From positions 1-64,000 of the IMG/VR virus record IMGVR_UViG_3300026382_000009: DNA of 64,000 nt. One strand, 5' to 3'. The notes beneath the pieces are model-generated. The model was not told the origin of the DNA. It made no database searches and saw only the letters and a program-made list of their open reading frames with translations. Positions 51,657 through 61,461 of the stretch are shown in pieces. How positions within the stretch are numbered: the first letter of the stretch is position 1; each line of letters opens with the position of its first letter. Source of the DNA: a virus. Made by a program: the position numbers and the translations under genes.

Positions 51657-54359
51657 TTAATTCCTATTTGCTAAAAATTCATTTGATTTATCTACAAATC
51701 TAACAGGTTCTGAGTTTTGATTGTAATAATTTTGAACAACGATTGATTGTTGAGATTGAGTATTTTTTTCATTACTTGTATTTTTATTTGTATCAATATT
51801 TACACTAAATGTTGCTTTTGATTGATTAGATTGTTTTTTAGCTAAATAAGTTTTAACAGTTTTAGCATCTAAATTTGATGCGGCAATTAAATTAGGTAAA
51901 TCTCTTATACCTTGATTATAATAATTATCTAATATAACTTGTGCTTTTGAGTCAATACTTGTTTGACTATTAGATTGTTTTTTAAGTTTTTCTTTATATA
52001 ATTCTTGTAATTTTTCTAATGTATCTTTATCCCAATCATTAAAATCTATAAGTTGTTTAATTTGTTTTGGAGATAATTGATCAATTTTTTTCCAATCTAC
52101 AATTTCAGAATCACCAAAAACATTATGAACTAATACACTTTCATCTTCAAGTTTTTGAATTAATTTATATTTATCGTCTCCAAACAAATATTGAAATGAT
52201 TTTGTTGTATTAGCAATAGGACTTAAATTAGCCATTTGTTTTATTGCTAATTTATAAACATCTTTTACAGATTTTGGTTTTTTCTTTTTATTCCATTTTT
52301 CTAATTTTTTGTCTTCTACAATTAAATTATTTACTTTGTTATTATTTTCTTTAAATGCTTGTTTTTCTAACAAATTTTTGGATTTATCATCTAAAATACT
52401 AATTATTAATTTAAAATCTTGTTCAGAAATTGAATCTGATTGACTCAATAACAATTTAATACCTTCTTTGGTTAAATACAATTTTCCATTTTTTATTTCG
52501 CCTTCACCTCTATGTAAAATATTTGCTATTATATATCTAGTATCTTCTGAAACTTTAGCAAATGTTTTTATTAAATTTTCATCTTCTTTTGACCAATCAT
52601 CAAAATGTATTAACGTCTTAAATTGACTATCTTTTAACATAAGAAGTCTAGACCAGTCTTTAATTTCAGTATCACCAATATAATGATGTTCAAGAACTCC
52701 TTGTTCTTCTAATGCGTCAATAAGTTCTCTATCTTTTCCGTATTTCCATTTATAAACACCATAACCAATAGCACCTACTGCGCCAATAGCCAAAATTCCC
52801 CATCCAACTGGATTTGTAAGCAAAAAACTACCGGCAGATGATAAAACAGTTCCAGTTGCTGATAAAGCTCCAGTTGTGGCACTTGCTATTGATGGCATCA
52901 AAGCACCTGCACCTCTTGCAAGTAATCCAGTTCCACCTCTCATCATACCCATTAATGGTCTAGAAACAATATTTAAAAGTTTAGAAAAAAATCCTTTTCC
53001 ACCTTTTAAAAGAATTCCACCTAATTTATCAATTTTAAGTTTTTTAATTATTTTTTCTATAATTTTTTCAGCTAATGTTCCTTCACCAAATACAGAATCT
53101 AATAATTTAGAAGTAACGTTAAAAGAAGCTTCTTCTATTGAGCTTGCTTCTGTTACACTTTTTAAAATGCTTGGATTATCTTTTACTTGTAAAGCATTAG
53201 TTAATTCTGCTATTTGTTTAGTGCTATCTTCTAATAATTCAAAACGTCTTTCTTCTAATATTTTTTGTTTGTTTGTTAATTTACCATTTTCTATTAATTC
53301 TTCTGTTTTAATAAGTTGTTCTTTTAATAATACTTCGATTTCTGGATTTTTTGTTAACAAACTAATTTTTTTATAAAATGTTTCTTTATCAATAGATTTA
53401 TTTTCATATTGATTTAATAATTGTTGTATATATTCTATTTCAGTTTTTGATAATTCATGATCTTTATTCAAAGTTTCTGTAATAGTATCAAATAATAATG
53501 TTTGTTTCTCAAATTTTTTGTTGATTTCTTGATCTAAATTTCTAATTTCTTCTTGTATTTTTTTATTATTTTTAAATTCTTCATATATTTTTCCTAAATA
53601 ATCTTCTATTGTCAAAGTTCCATCTAAAAGTTGTTTATATTCTTTTGTATTTTCTAATTTGTTTTCACGAGTAAAATTTTCTATTAATTCTAATATTCTA
53701 TCGTATTGTCTAGATAACACAGAATTTTCAAGTTGTTTATCTAATAGTGTTGTTATTTTATCATTATCTTCTATTTCAAATATATTTTCACCTTTTTCAG
53801 TTTTAGCTGATTCTAGGATTTTTTTGAGTTGTTTTATTTCTGAAATAATTTCTGGTGTTAAAACTCCTTGTTCTTTGAAATCAGAAATAATTTGTTTGAG
53901 TTTTGTATTGTATTTTTCTTTTTCAAACAAAGATATTTTAGTCGTGCTATCAATACTATTTTTCAAAGATGATAATACTTTTACAATAGCTTTTGTATCT
54001 TCTTTATAAGTGTTTAATAAAGGTTTGAGAATTTCAAAGTCTTTAACATTTGAAATATTTTTAACTATGTTATTAAAAAGTTTTTTGTAATCAGAAGGTA
54101 AATATTTTTCTTCTTTTATTTGTTTAGAAATTTCTTTTAATTCTTTTTGAACAGTTTCTATTTTTAGTATTTCTTTTTCTATGTTTTTAGAACTTATTTT
54201 TCCTTCTTTATAAAGAGCTTCTATAGCATTTTTATCATTTTGTATTTTTAACAAATAATTTTTAAATTGATTGATATTAGAAAAAGAATCATTTTTGACT
54301 ATACTCAGTAAATCTTCTACTTTTAAAGGTGTTTTTTCTAGAAATTCTATTGTATTCAC
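51657..54359 (-). CDS. Tail tape measure protein
   Basis: At 900 residues this is the longest protein in the tail block. It has long coiled coils, then a hydrophobic Gly/Ala-rich membrane-active stretch (about 450-540, with GGKGFFSKLL, LLTNPVGWGILAIGAVGAI) and two similar repeats near the C-terminus (LEEQGVLEHHYIGDTEIKDW and LEDESVLVHNVFGDSEIVDW). The start is GTG at 54359 with AAGG seven bases upstream. It directly follows the chaperone genes, as in other tailed phages. T4 gp29 is 590 residues, so the tail may be long. Confidence 0.75.
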   Translation of the reverse strand: MNTIEFLEKTPLKVEDLLSIVKNDSFSNINQFKNYLLKIQNDKNAIEALYKEGKISSKNIEKEILKIETVQKELKEISKQIKEEKYLPSDYKKLFNNIVKNISNVKDFEILKPLLNTYKEDTKAIVKVLSSLKNSIDSTTKISLFEKEKYNTKLKQIISDFKEQGVLTPEIISEIKQLKKILESAKTEKGENIFEIEDNDKITTLLDKQLENSVLSRQYDRILELIENFTRENKLENTKEYKQLLDGTLTIEDYLGKIYEEFKNNKKIQEEIRNLDQEINKKFEKQTLLFDTITETLNKDHELSKTEIEYIQQLLNQYENKSIDKETFYKKISLLTKNPEIEVLLKEQLIKTEELIENGKLTNKQKILEERRFELLEDSTKQIAELTNALQVKDNPSILKSVTEASSIEEASFNVTSKLLDSVFGEGTLAEKIIEKIIKKLKIDKLGGILLKGGKGFFSKLLNIVSRPLMGMMRGGTGLLARGAGALMPSIASATTGALSATGTVLSSAGSFLLTNPVGWGILAIGAVGAIGYGVYKWKYGKDRELIDALEEQGVLEHHYIGDTEIKDWSRLLMLKDSQFKTLIHFDDWSKEDENLIKTFAKVSEDTRYIIANILHRGEGEIKNGKLYLTKEGIKLLLSQSDSISEQDFKLIISILDDKSKNLLEKQAFKENNNKVNNLIVEDKKLEKWNKKKKPKSVKDVYKLAIKQMANLSPIANTTKSFQYLFGDDKYKLIQKLEDESVLVHNVFGDSEIVDWKKIDQLSPKQIKQLIDFNDWDKDTLEKLQELYKEKLKKQSNSQTSIDSKAQVILDNYYNQGIRDLPNLIAASNLDAKTVKTYLAKKQSNQSKATFSVNIDTNKNTSNEKNTQSQQSIVVQNYYNQNSEPVRFVDKSNEFLANRN

Positions 54360-54490
54360 GAATTAACCTTTTTAAGATGTAACTTTAATAAATCATAAAA
54401 CTCTTTGTATTGTAAATTTTTATCTGGATAACAATGAAATTCTTTTAACCACATATATTTCATTTCTAAAAATTCTTTATAAACAAATTT
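54356..54490 (-). CDS. +1 frameshift extension of the gp26-like tail chaperone
   Basis: In the +1 frame relative to the gp26-like gene, 44 codons are open from AAA (54488-54490) to TGA at 54356, which overlaps the tape-measure GTG. The gp26-like gene ends TAT CCC TAA, so a +1 slip on the proline codon CCC to CCT would skip one base and continue into this frame. The peptide (includes FVYKEFLEMKYMWLKEFH) looks like the small gp51-type partner. Read alone, the only ATG (54463) has a poor ribosome site. CCC is a rare codon in so AT-rich a genome. Confidence 0.6.
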   Translation of the reverse strand, partial: KFVYKEFLEMKYMWLKEFHCYPDKNLQYKEFYDLLKLHLKKVNS

Positions 54491-55394
54491 AGGGATAAAC
54501 CTTAATATCCAATAAACCTACATAAACTTTATTTTGATGACTACATTTTGGACAAATTTTAATAATAGGCTTATTATCTATTACAAGTTTTTCTTCCCAT
54601 TCTACTAGTTTTTTGGAAAGACTTAATGGTGAATATAAAACAAAATTCATTTTTTCTTCTAAAGATTTATCCAAATTTTTAATTAATGCTGATAAATACA
54701 AAGCTCTTATTTGAGGATCTGATAAATTTTTTGATTCTTTAAATTTTTCAATTTCTATAATATCTTTTACTGTTAAAGGTCCTAGTTTTAATTTTTGTCC
54801 TTTAAATTCTATTTCTTCAAAATCTTTAACAATTGGTTCAGTAAATTCAAAATCAAATAAAGTTATAGGTGATTGTATTTTTGTTCCGCATTTAACATAT
54901 GGTTCTTCATTTTTATATTGTTTTTCAAGTTCAGCTATTTCTTCTGCTAATTTATCTAACTCTTCTTTATTTTTTATATCTTTTAATTGTTTTTTCTTTT
55001 CTTCAATTTTAAATAAAATTTCTTCTCTTTTTATATTAGGAACAATATTTTGACATTCAATATTAGTATATCCACCTGCAAAATCATTTATTGTTAAAGT
55101 TGATGAAAACATACATAAAGTTAAAAAATCTATTATTTCTAAATCTTCTATACTTCCATTTTCTATCAATATAACATCTTTGTAAATTCTAACCAATTCT
55201 TCTAAATTTTTATCTATATCTTTTGTTTCATCAATGTATTTAGATAGTGCTTCTGATTCTAATAAATTAAGTCCTCTAACATAAACTTCTTTAAATGGAT
55301 AAAATCTAAAATAAGTTGGTAGTTCAGTAATTTTTGTATATTCCAAAGGAATTCCATTTATTTCTTTTGTAATAGTTTGTAATTCTTTTTTCAT
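54489..55394 (-). CDS. Tail assembly chaperone/baseplate hub gp26-like
   Basis: The 301-residue product (ATG at 55394, AAAAGGA upstream; a TTG three bases earlier is less likely) has FRFYPFKEVYVRG in the N-terminal part, FAGGY, and ends with CPKCSHQNKV, a zinc knuckle-like tail as in T4_baseplate/gp26 family proteins. In other tailed phages a chaperone gene stands just before the tape measure and is extended by frameshifting. The last codons TAT CCC TAA support a +1 version here. It would chaperone the tape measure during tail assembly. Confidence 0.65.
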   Translation of the reverse strand: MKKELQTITKEINGIPLEYTKITELPTYFRFYPFKEVYVRGLNLLESEALSKYIDETKDIDKNLEELVRIYKDVILIENGSIEDLEIIDFLTLCMFSSTLTINDFAGGYTNIECQNIVPNIKREEILFKIEEKKKQLKDIKNKEELDKLAEEIAELEKQYKNEEPYVKCGTKIQSPITLFDFEFTEPIVKDFEEIEFKGQKLKLGPLTVKDIIEIEKFKESKNLSDPQIRALYLSALIKNLDKSLEEKMNFVLYSPLSLSKKLVEWEEKLVIDNKPIIKICPKCSHQNKVYVGLLDIKVYP

Positions 55395-55420
55395 CAATTT
55401 TCCTTTTTATTTGTTTACAT

Positions 55421-55933
55421 TTATTCTTTTTCTGAATAGCCTAAAACTACAAAATCAATAGGCAAATTATTTAAGCTTGCAGAACTATCACCTCTTTTAG
55501 TTATATTTGAATTTGGCAATATTGTTACATAAATTGTTTTGAAATGTTCACCAAATTTATCAAAATGTTCTATTACTAAATCAAATCCATATTCATTTAA
55601 TTTATTTAAAGGTATAACTCTTTTATTTTTAAAAATTTTTTGCATATATTCTTTAAAAAAATTTAAAAATTCTTCCTGGTGTGTTTCATAAACAGTTAAT
55701 GATAATTTATTTGGCTTTATAAAACTGTAAGGTATTTGTAAGTCTGAGAGAGGTAAACCTAAATTAACTGTAGTAGTTTTAATTTCATAATCAAAACTAT
55801 AATCTTGTATAGGAGCATAATCACCTAATAAATTTAACTTGTTAGCACCATTTTTAGTTCCAAAATACATTACCCACTGACTTGTATGACCTGGTTCAAA
55901 TGTTGATTTTTTGCGTAAATCTAAATATTTCAA
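55421..55933 (-). CDS. Tube-like protein, 170 aa
   Basis: The 170-residue product shares tube-fold features with the real tube protein upstream: a strand-rich start, DYEIKTTTVNLGLPLSDLQI, then NKLSLTVYETHQ and a C-terminal FVVLGYS. Position between tube and chaperone genes fits the gp54/gp19-like tube-related proteins. The start codon is TTG (55931-55933) with a strong GGAG site upstream. It is probably a structural homologue of the tube. Confidence 0.55.
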   Translation of the reverse strand: MKYLDLRKKSTFEPGHTSQWVMYFGTKNGANKLNLLGDYAPIQDYSFDYEIKTTTVNLGLPLSDLQIPYSFIKPNKLSLTVYETHQEEFLNFFKEYMQKIFKNKRVIPLNKLNEYGFDLVIEHFDKFGEHFKTIYVTILPNSNITKRGDSSASLNNLPIDFVVLGYSEKE

Positions 55934-55974
55934 TTTCTTCTCCTGTTAAATTATTTCTTTACAATAATCTAACG

Positions 55975-56001
55975 GGAGAAGAAAAACTAAAGTTCTTCTC
56001 C
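55975..56001 (-). terminator. Hairpin at the end of the tube gene
   Basis: On the minus strand GGAGAAGAA (55993-56001) pairs with TTCTTCTCC (55975-55983) around a 9-base loop containing the tube stop codon. There is no long U-tract, so it may slow or protect RNA rather than fully terminate. Confidence 0.55.
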
Positions 56002-56532
56002 TCCTTTTTTCTTCCATGTAAAATTGTCATAACTTAATGTAATTGTTGGTTGAAGAGCAGCACTATCTTGTCCTAAAGAACCGCCAGCACCAATTTGTCC
56101 TGGTAATACACCATACAATGTATATGTTCTTGTTACTTCATTATTAGCATCTAATAAATCCATTTCTACTTTTATTTTACATTTTTCAGTGCCTACTGAA
56201 TTACCTTCTAAAGCACTGAAATATTTTGATTTCCAATAATAAAGTGCTTCTTGATCTTTTGCATCTGCTCCACCAACAATTGTTAATGTAATTTCACCAT
56301 TTCTATTTTCTTTACCAACATAATTTATTGTTTGACCCTGTAATTGAACTTGAATATGTTCAGTGCTTCCTTGAGGTAAATCTAATGACTGACATCTGAT
56401 TTCTACATCTTCATCAAATTTTGCTTTGATATCAGGATCAGTATTTGTATCTTCTAAAAATCTAACAACCCATCTAAAGGTTGTTTGGACTTCTGATAAA
56501 GCTCCTCTAACTTTCTTATAATCGAACTTCAT
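55987..56532 (-). CDS. 19: Tail tube protein (gp19-like)
   Basis: The 181-residue product (begins MKFDYKKVRGALSEVQ) has FRWVVRFLED, IRCQSLDLPQGS, INYVGKENRNGEITLTIVGG and TYTLYGVLPGQIG, the order of T4 gp19 (163 residues). It forms the inner tail tube. A hairpin overlaps its stop. It follows the sheath gene with a 37-base gap, as in T4. Confidence 0.8.
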   Translation of the reverse strand: MKFDYKKVRGALSEVQTTFRWVVRFLEDTNTDPDIKAKFDEDVEIRCQSLDLPQGSTEHIQVQLQGQTINYVGKENRNGEITLTIVGGADAKDQEALYYWKSKYFSALEGNSVGTEKCKIKVEMDLLDANNEVTRTYTLYGVLPGQIGAGGSLGQDSAALQPTITLSYDNFTWKKKGGEEL

Positions 56533-56556
56533 TTTTATCCTTTATAGTTTTTTATA

Positions 56557-56570
56557 ATCCCAAAAGGGAT
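56557..56570 (-). terminator. Hairpin at the end of the sheath gene
   Basis: On the minus strand ATCCC (56566-56570) and GGGAT (56557-56561) flank TTTT and are followed by TATAAAAAAC. The stem overlaps the sheath stop at its outer base. The short GC-rich hairpin is like those after the tube and capsid genes. Confidence 0.5.
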
Positions 56571-59143
56571 CAAAGAGCTACCTGTATTTTTGCACCACTG
56601 TTAAATATAGCAAGTGTTACAGGAATTTCTTTAATACTTCTCGTAGGTTTAATTCCAACAAATACAGGCATTCTATTGTTATCAATATCTTCATCAGTAA
56701 TTACTGAACTTACTGCTACTTGATAATCATACAAGCCATTTTTAGTTTTAATATCTTCAAGGAAATTTGTAATAGCATTTTCAACTTCTTTCCAAGTTCT
56801 TTCTACGTTTAATTCAAATTCTTTGTATTCAAGCATATTTTTAAGTCCATATTTGATAACAATTAGTAACATTGCAACACTTCTATCATTTAATGGACTT
56901 GGTTTACTATAAAGTGTTCTGTTACCCCAAATTGCAAATCCAGAACCTTTAACATATTTAAGAGGATTAATTTTATTATCACATAAGAAATCTCTATCAC
57001 CTTCATTCGGTTTAATTTTAGAATCTATTACAACAATTTTTCCTCTTAACCATCCAGCGGCAGGATACCACATATAGTAATTTCTGTATGTATAAGATTG
57101 ACTTGCTGCTGCAAATGCATCTGGACCAACCCAAACATATTTTTGGTTATATCTATCAAATATTTTTACCCAACCTGCGAAATAGCTTGCTCTATCAGTA
57201 TCAAGATTTAATCTAGCAACATCATTTACTAATGCATTTTTCCAATCAGCTGCATCTTCAGCATTTGGATCACTTGAGATATATACATGTGTCAAATCTG
57301 TGCTTTGTGCTAATTTTACACATTCTTGAACATAAGGTGTATCATAATAACCACCTGTCATTAAAAGTGTTACTGGTGTTTCACTGTAATTCCATAATTT
57401 ATAAAGGGCATTGATCATATCACCTGTTGTGATTGCACTTCCTTGAGAACCACCTTGAAGTAAATTAACACCAGCATCTAGTAATTTTCCAGCTAATCCT
57501 CCAATATAGATTATTTTATTCAAAGGATAATTGTAAAATACTTTATCCAATTCAGTTATAGGATAATATTGTTTTCCTTTGTAAATTCCTTTTGATAAAT
57601 CATTGTATGTTTCATCAAATTTTAATACTTCAGTATTTTGAACATTACCATTTAGATCTGTATATGTTTTATCAATTTCTTCTTCTTCCAGAGGTCTATC
57701 AATAATAATGTAATTTTCAGAAGAATTAATTGATTGAACTTTGTATTCTTTTGAAATAACATCAGATCCATCAAGATTTACATCATATTTGAATTTAATT
57801 CTATCTCCCATTGATAATGAAGATACATCACTTAGGTAAACTTGCGTATGTCCTTTTAAAATATTTTCGTTTAAAGTTATTCCTGTTTCTCTAAATATTT
57901 CTTCTGGTAATCTTTGCCAATAACTATGATCAGTATACAAAGGTTTGTCTTTTACATTTTTATTATCTAGAACATTAATATATTTAGATTTTCCATTAAT
58001 GACATCTTCTAAATACAATTGATTACCAAATCCATCAATAAAGTCAGTTTTTGTTACTTCCCAAGTTTCTACTAATACTCCATCATAATAAACAAGTATT
58101 TTAAATGCTTCTTCATAATTTGTTGAAGGTGCAATTCCAATTGATACTTTATTAAATTCTACTGATGGATCTTTTCCATATACTAAAAAGCTATCTCTTT
58201 CTTCATATTCAAAATGTTCAACTTTATATAATTTAGTATCAGACGCATCAATTGTTAATTCATTATCTAAATGAATGAATTTTTGCACATAATCATAATT
58301 TTCTTTACTTTTGAATGTTGTATTAGTTCCATCAATTTGAACTGGATCACCTGATTCCATATAATCTGCATTGTATACAAGAATTTCTTTACTTGATTCA
58401 GCATCAACAGCAACTATTACAGGTTTAGTATAACTTGTGTAATTTCCATCATTATCTTTGTCTTGTAAAATTTCAGTTCCAGCTTTTACTGTAACAGGAT
58501 CTTCTAAAGTTATTTTATTCAATAAAGTATGTCTTACTTCTAAATCAACAACTTTCGCTATTTGTTTTGATTCACCATAATCAGTTTCATCATTTAGTGT
58601 ATCAAGTTTTCCATCTTCATCAGATGTAACATAATCACCTTCTTGCAAATTTCCAAATGAACTTACTTCAATATCTTTTACAGTTTGTCCTTGATATGCA
58701 GAAATATCTATACCAGTATCTACATATTGTCTATTTCCTATATAAGTTGGAAAAATAAAACTATCAACATCTTTTTGTGTTAAACCATCTTTCAATGGTT
58801 GAACAATTCTCATTTCATCTGTAAATGTTGCTAATGGATCATTTGGAACTTTTGCTACTTTACTTCTAACTAATGCAGCTGAATATTTTACATCATCATG
58901 TGCAGCTCTAACAACCCATAATTTATTTGATTCTTGCAAATAAGTTATAGCACTATAAAATTCAGGATATCTTGTATCAGGTTCACCAAAAACCTCAATA
59001 AGCTCATTTTCACTTGTAACCAAATAAGGTTTATTCACAGGTCCTTTTTTGCTTCTAATTACTATTCCACCATAAATTCCTGGTACTGATGGAACAATAG
59101 TGCTTCTATCTTGTTGTTTTATAATTACTTTTGCGCTTCCCAT
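56570..59143 (-). CDS. 18: Tail sheath protein (gp18-like)
   Basis: The 857-residue product begins MGSAKVIIKQQDRSTIVPS and has IYGGIVIRSKKGPVNKPYLV then ELIEVFGEPDTRYPEFYSAI, typical of T4 gp18 N-termini. The C-terminal core reads IVVIDSKIKPNEGD, GFAIWGNRTLY and ELNVERTWKEVENAITNFL, with VFVGIKPTRSIKEIPVT. It forms the contractile outer tail. T4 gp18 is 659 residues, so a large insertion (roughly 120-480) is present. Confidence 0.9.
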   Translation of the reverse strand: MGSAKVIIKQQDRSTIVPSVPGIYGGIVIRSKKGPVNKPYLVTSENELIEVFGEPDTRYPEFYSAITYLQESNKLWVVRAAHDDVKYSAALVRSKVAKVPNDPLATFTDEMRIVQPLKDGLTQKDVDSFIFPTYIGNRQYVDTGIDISAYQGQTVKDIEVSSFGNLQEGDYVTSDEDGKLDTLNDETDYGESKQIAKVVDLEVRHTLLNKITLEDPVTVKAGTEILQDKDNDGNYTSYTKPVIVAVDAESSKEILVYNADYMESGDPVQIDGTNTTFKSKENYDYVQKFIHLDNELTIDASDTKLYKVEHFEYEERDSFLVYGKDPSVEFNKVSIGIAPSTNYEEAFKILVYYDGVLVETWEVTKTDFIDGFGNQLYLEDVINGKSKYINVLDNKNVKDKPLYTDHSYWQRLPEEIFRETGITLNENILKGHTQVYLSDVSSLSMGDRIKFKYDVNLDGSDVISKEYKVQSINSSENYIIIDRPLEEEEIDKTYTDLNGNVQNTEVLKFDETYNDLSKGIYKGKQYYPITELDKVFYNYPLNKIIYIGGLAGKLLDAGVNLLQGGSQGSAITTGDMINALYKLWNYSETPVTLLMTGGYYDTPYVQECVKLAQSTDLTHVYISSDPNAEDAADWKNALVNDVARLNLDTDRASYFAGWVKIFDRYNQKYVWVGPDAFAAASQSYTYRNYYMWYPAAGWLRGKIVVIDSKIKPNEGDRDFLCDNKINPLKYVKGSGFAIWGNRTLYSKPSPLNDRSVAMLLIVIKYGLKNMLEYKEFELNVERTWKEVENAITNFLEDIKTKNGLYDYQVAVSSVITDEDIDNNRMPVFVGIKPTRSIKEIPVTLAIFNSGAKIQVAL

Positions 59144-59152
59144 AAGTGTCCT

Positions 59153-59338
59153 TTATATTTTTCTTATAATAAGTTTATCTTTGAATTTTTTTACATTTTT
59201 TATAAAAACTTTTTCATTATCGAATTCTAAAATTAATTTTTCTTTTGGAGCAATAGGAACTATATCTTCAGGCAGTCCTACACCTCCAGTGTCAATAAAT
59301 TGTTGAAATTCAGTTTTATTAATTACTGCTACTTTCAT
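59153..59338 (-). CDS. Small protein upstream of sheath, 61 aa
   Basis: A small beta/alpha protein beginning MKVAVINKTEFQQF, with Gly-rich turn GGVGLPEDIVPIAPK and a Lys-rich tail. It sits between the neck candidates and the sheath gene with a ribosome site. Not recognised. Confidence 0.5.
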   Translation of the reverse strand: MKVAVINKTEFQQFIDTGGVGLPEDIVPIAPKEKLILEFDNEKVFIKNVKKFKDKLIIRKI

Positions 59339-59340
59339 TT

Positions 59341-60069
59341 TTATCCTTTAAATTCTAATTTATAATCTATTTCTTTTAATGTTGGATATGTGTTTTCAAA
59401 ATTATTTAATATTGGTCCTGTTAATTCACATGAAAAAGACAATTGTTGTAAATTACCATATTTTTCAAAATCTATATGACCAACTTCAGAAATTTCTTCA
59501 AAATTTACTTGATATTCTAATTCAATAGGTTTTTCATTAATTAAAACAACAATTGTAAAAGTTCTTGGTCTCAAAAATTCTTTACAATACAAAAATTGTA
59601 AATCATTTATTATTTTAGAACTACTTGAAATAATTTGAAATTCATATTCTATTGTTCCCAATATTAAATCACGAACAATATAATTATCTGGATCGGTATT
59701 TATTTCTTCTCGTATATATTTTACAAATTCTAAAACATTTTCATCTTCGATTTTTATTTTTTGAAAATCACTCATATCAGATGTAAATACAGCTTCAAAC
59801 GATATATTGTTTAATCTGTCATCAGTTTTTTTAAGAGGACTGTATCTATATAAGAGTAAATTATAACTTTCTTTTTGTAGTTTTTCTAAATCTTCATCAG
59901 TTAATCCAGGTAATGATAAATCTTTATACATATATCTATAGTTAAGACTACTAATATATTGTTTAATTATTCCTATTTCTGAATTGTATTGTGCTTGAAT
60001 ATTTATACCATATTTTTCAAATGTTTTTACGATAAATTCAGCCATTTTGTTATGGACTATTTCTAACAT
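59341..60069 (-). CDS. Neck or tail-terminator candidate, 242 aa
   Basis: The 242-residue product (MLEIVHNKMAEFIVKTF) has a helical N-terminal half and a strand-rich C-terminal half (RTFTIVVLINEKPIELEYQV, LSFSCELTGPIL). Its position between connector and sheath genes matches the neck/tail-terminator genes (gp13-gp15) of T4-type phages. The call is positional. Confidence 0.45.
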   Translation of the reverse strand: MLEIVHNKMAEFIVKTFEKYGINIQAQYNSEIGIIKQYISSLNYRYMYKDLSLPGLTDEDLEKLQKESYNLLLYRYSPLKKTDDRLNNISFEAVFTSDMSDFQKIKIEDENVLEFVKYIREEINTDPDNYIVRDLILGTIEYEFQIISSSSKIINDLQFLYCKEFLRPRTFTIVVLINEKPIELEYQVNFEEISEVGHIDFEKYGNLQQLSFSCELTGPILNNFENTYPTLKEIDYKLEFKG

Positions 60070-60078
60070 TTTTAAATC

Positions 60079-60648
60079 CTATAATACCTTAATAGGTTTA
60101 TAATTATTATGATTAGGTGTTTCTTCTTCTTTAGTATCTTTAACAATAGAATATTCTTCTTCAAAATTCAAAGAAGAAAATTCTTCACTATCAAATTCTG
60201 ATTTTTTTTCTTCTATTAATTCAAAATCTGTTTCTTTAGTTGTTATAACAGGAACTAAAATATATTTTCTAAAAACTATTGATTCATCATCTTTATATTC
60301 TACTTCATCATTTATTCTGAATTTTAAAACACCTGTTGGAGGGTTAACTACAATCAAAGAATATTTAGGAAATCTTTTAGTATTAGGAAGATAAAGAACA
60401 GGTTCATCCTGAGTTAAATTATCAAAAATACCTGGAAGAGTTGTTTCACCTAAAGAATAAAAAGAAGGGATAAGTAATTTTCCAGAAAAATCTGGAGTGT
60501 CCGAATATTCTATATTATCATCATAAAAGCCATGATGAAGACTTTTATCATTTTTTGGAAAATAAACATCAGCAAATACTCCATATAAGTTTGTTAAAAC
60601 TTTTATGGAAATATTTGCGCCAATTTTTATACCTTTTAATAACTTCAT
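60079..60648 (-). CDS. Neck/head completion candidate, 189 aa
   Basis: A beta-rich protein with VFADVYFPKNDKSLHHGFYD, an internal PDFSGKLLIPSFYSLGE and a very acidic C-terminal tail (about residues 142-180). It lies between connector and tail genes, so a neck or head-completion role is inferred. Not recognised by family. Confidence 0.45.
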   Translation of the reverse strand: MKLLKGIKIGANISIKVLTNLYGVFADVYFPKNDKSLHHGFYDDNIEYSDTPDFSGKLLIPSFYSLGETTLPGIFDNLTQDEPVLYLPNTKRFPKYSLIVVNPPTGVLKFRINDEVEYKDDESIVFRKYILVPVITTKETDFELIEEKKSEFDSEEFSSLNFEEEYSIVKDTKEEETPNHNNYKPIKVL

Positions 60649-60651
60649 TTT

Positions 60652-60837
60652 TTACTCTTTAAAAGGATATTTTCTTCCAGTTAATTTTTCAAAAATTTCT
60701 TTTTCATCTTCAATAAAAAAACTACCAATAACTTGATTATTATTTACATTTAAAAATTCAATAAATTTTTCACCATTTCTTTCTTTTATTACCGCTTTTA
60801 ATGGTTTTGTCAAAAATCTAAATAAAACTTTATTCAT
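60652..60837 (-). CDS. Small protein, 61 aa
   Basis: A basic-then-acidic small protein (begins MNKVLFRFLTKPLKAVI). It fits tightly between its neighbours, with AGGA some 10 bases upstream. Unknown. Confidence 0.45.
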   Translation of the reverse strand: MNKVLFRFLTKPLKAVIKERNGEKFIEFLNVNNNQVIGSFFIEDEKEIFEKLTGRKYPFKE

Positions 60838-60843
60838 TTTTTT

Positions 60844-61434
60844 TTATCCTATTGCTAAATACCAATTACTATCTGTTTCAGACAATTTTTCAATAGCATT
60901 TTCAACAAGTTCTTTTCCTTGTTCATACAGTTCAGAACCATCATTTTCAAATGGAAGTTCTGTTAAATTAAATCCTTTAAATGGTTCAACTGCTGCTTGT
61001 AAATATAAACCAAGACAAATATCAATAAATTCTTTGTCTTGATTGGGATTAATATCTTTTAATATATTAGCTGCTAAAACTTCTATGTAAAAATGTCCAG
61101 AAACCTGTGACATTAATTTTTTAGTTTGTCTATCAAAAGACCAATGAAATGTCACAGGTTTATCATTGAGATAAGGAGGTGTAATAAATATATTTTTCAC
61201 ATTAAAAACATCTCGTTCATTTCCATCTTCATCTATTATTTTTGAAAAATCACTAATTCCAGATGGAATGTATTGTTTTACAATTAAGTCTTTATTTCTG
61301 TATTGATTGTAAATTGACAATGCTCTATTTGCTATAACTTCAATAACATCATCATTGATTTCTAAATTTTCTTCACCTATATAATACAGATTTGATAAAA
61401 TAAGTAATTGGTGTTTTAATTCTTGAATTGTCAT
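60844..61434 (-). CDS. Head-tail connector/adaptor candidate, 196 aa
   Basis: A helical protein with the ANRALSIYNQYRNKDLIVK pattern common in phage head-tail adaptor proteins (helix followed by a beta turn), and LGLYLQAAVEPFKGFN in the C-terminal half. It follows the scaffold-like gene and precedes the neck candidates. Assigned by position and pattern only. Confidence 0.5.
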   Translation of the reverse strand: MTIQELKHQLLILSNLYYIGEENLEINDDVIEVIANRALSIYNQYRNKDLIVKQYIPSGISDFSKIIDEDGNERDVFNVKNIFITPPYLNDKPVTFHWSFDRQTKKLMSQVSGHFYIEVLAANILKDINPNQDKEFIDICLGLYLQAAVEPFKGFNLTELPFENDGSELYEQGKELVENAIEKLSETDSNWYLAIG

Positions 61435-61461
61435 ATTAAATTCTTTGATTTATATTTTAAT

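Noticed and set aside
54356-54463. Independent 35-codon gene before the tape measure
   Set aside because: Its ATG has a poor ribosome site and the frame stays open upstream to the CCC codon; a frameshift extension explains it better.
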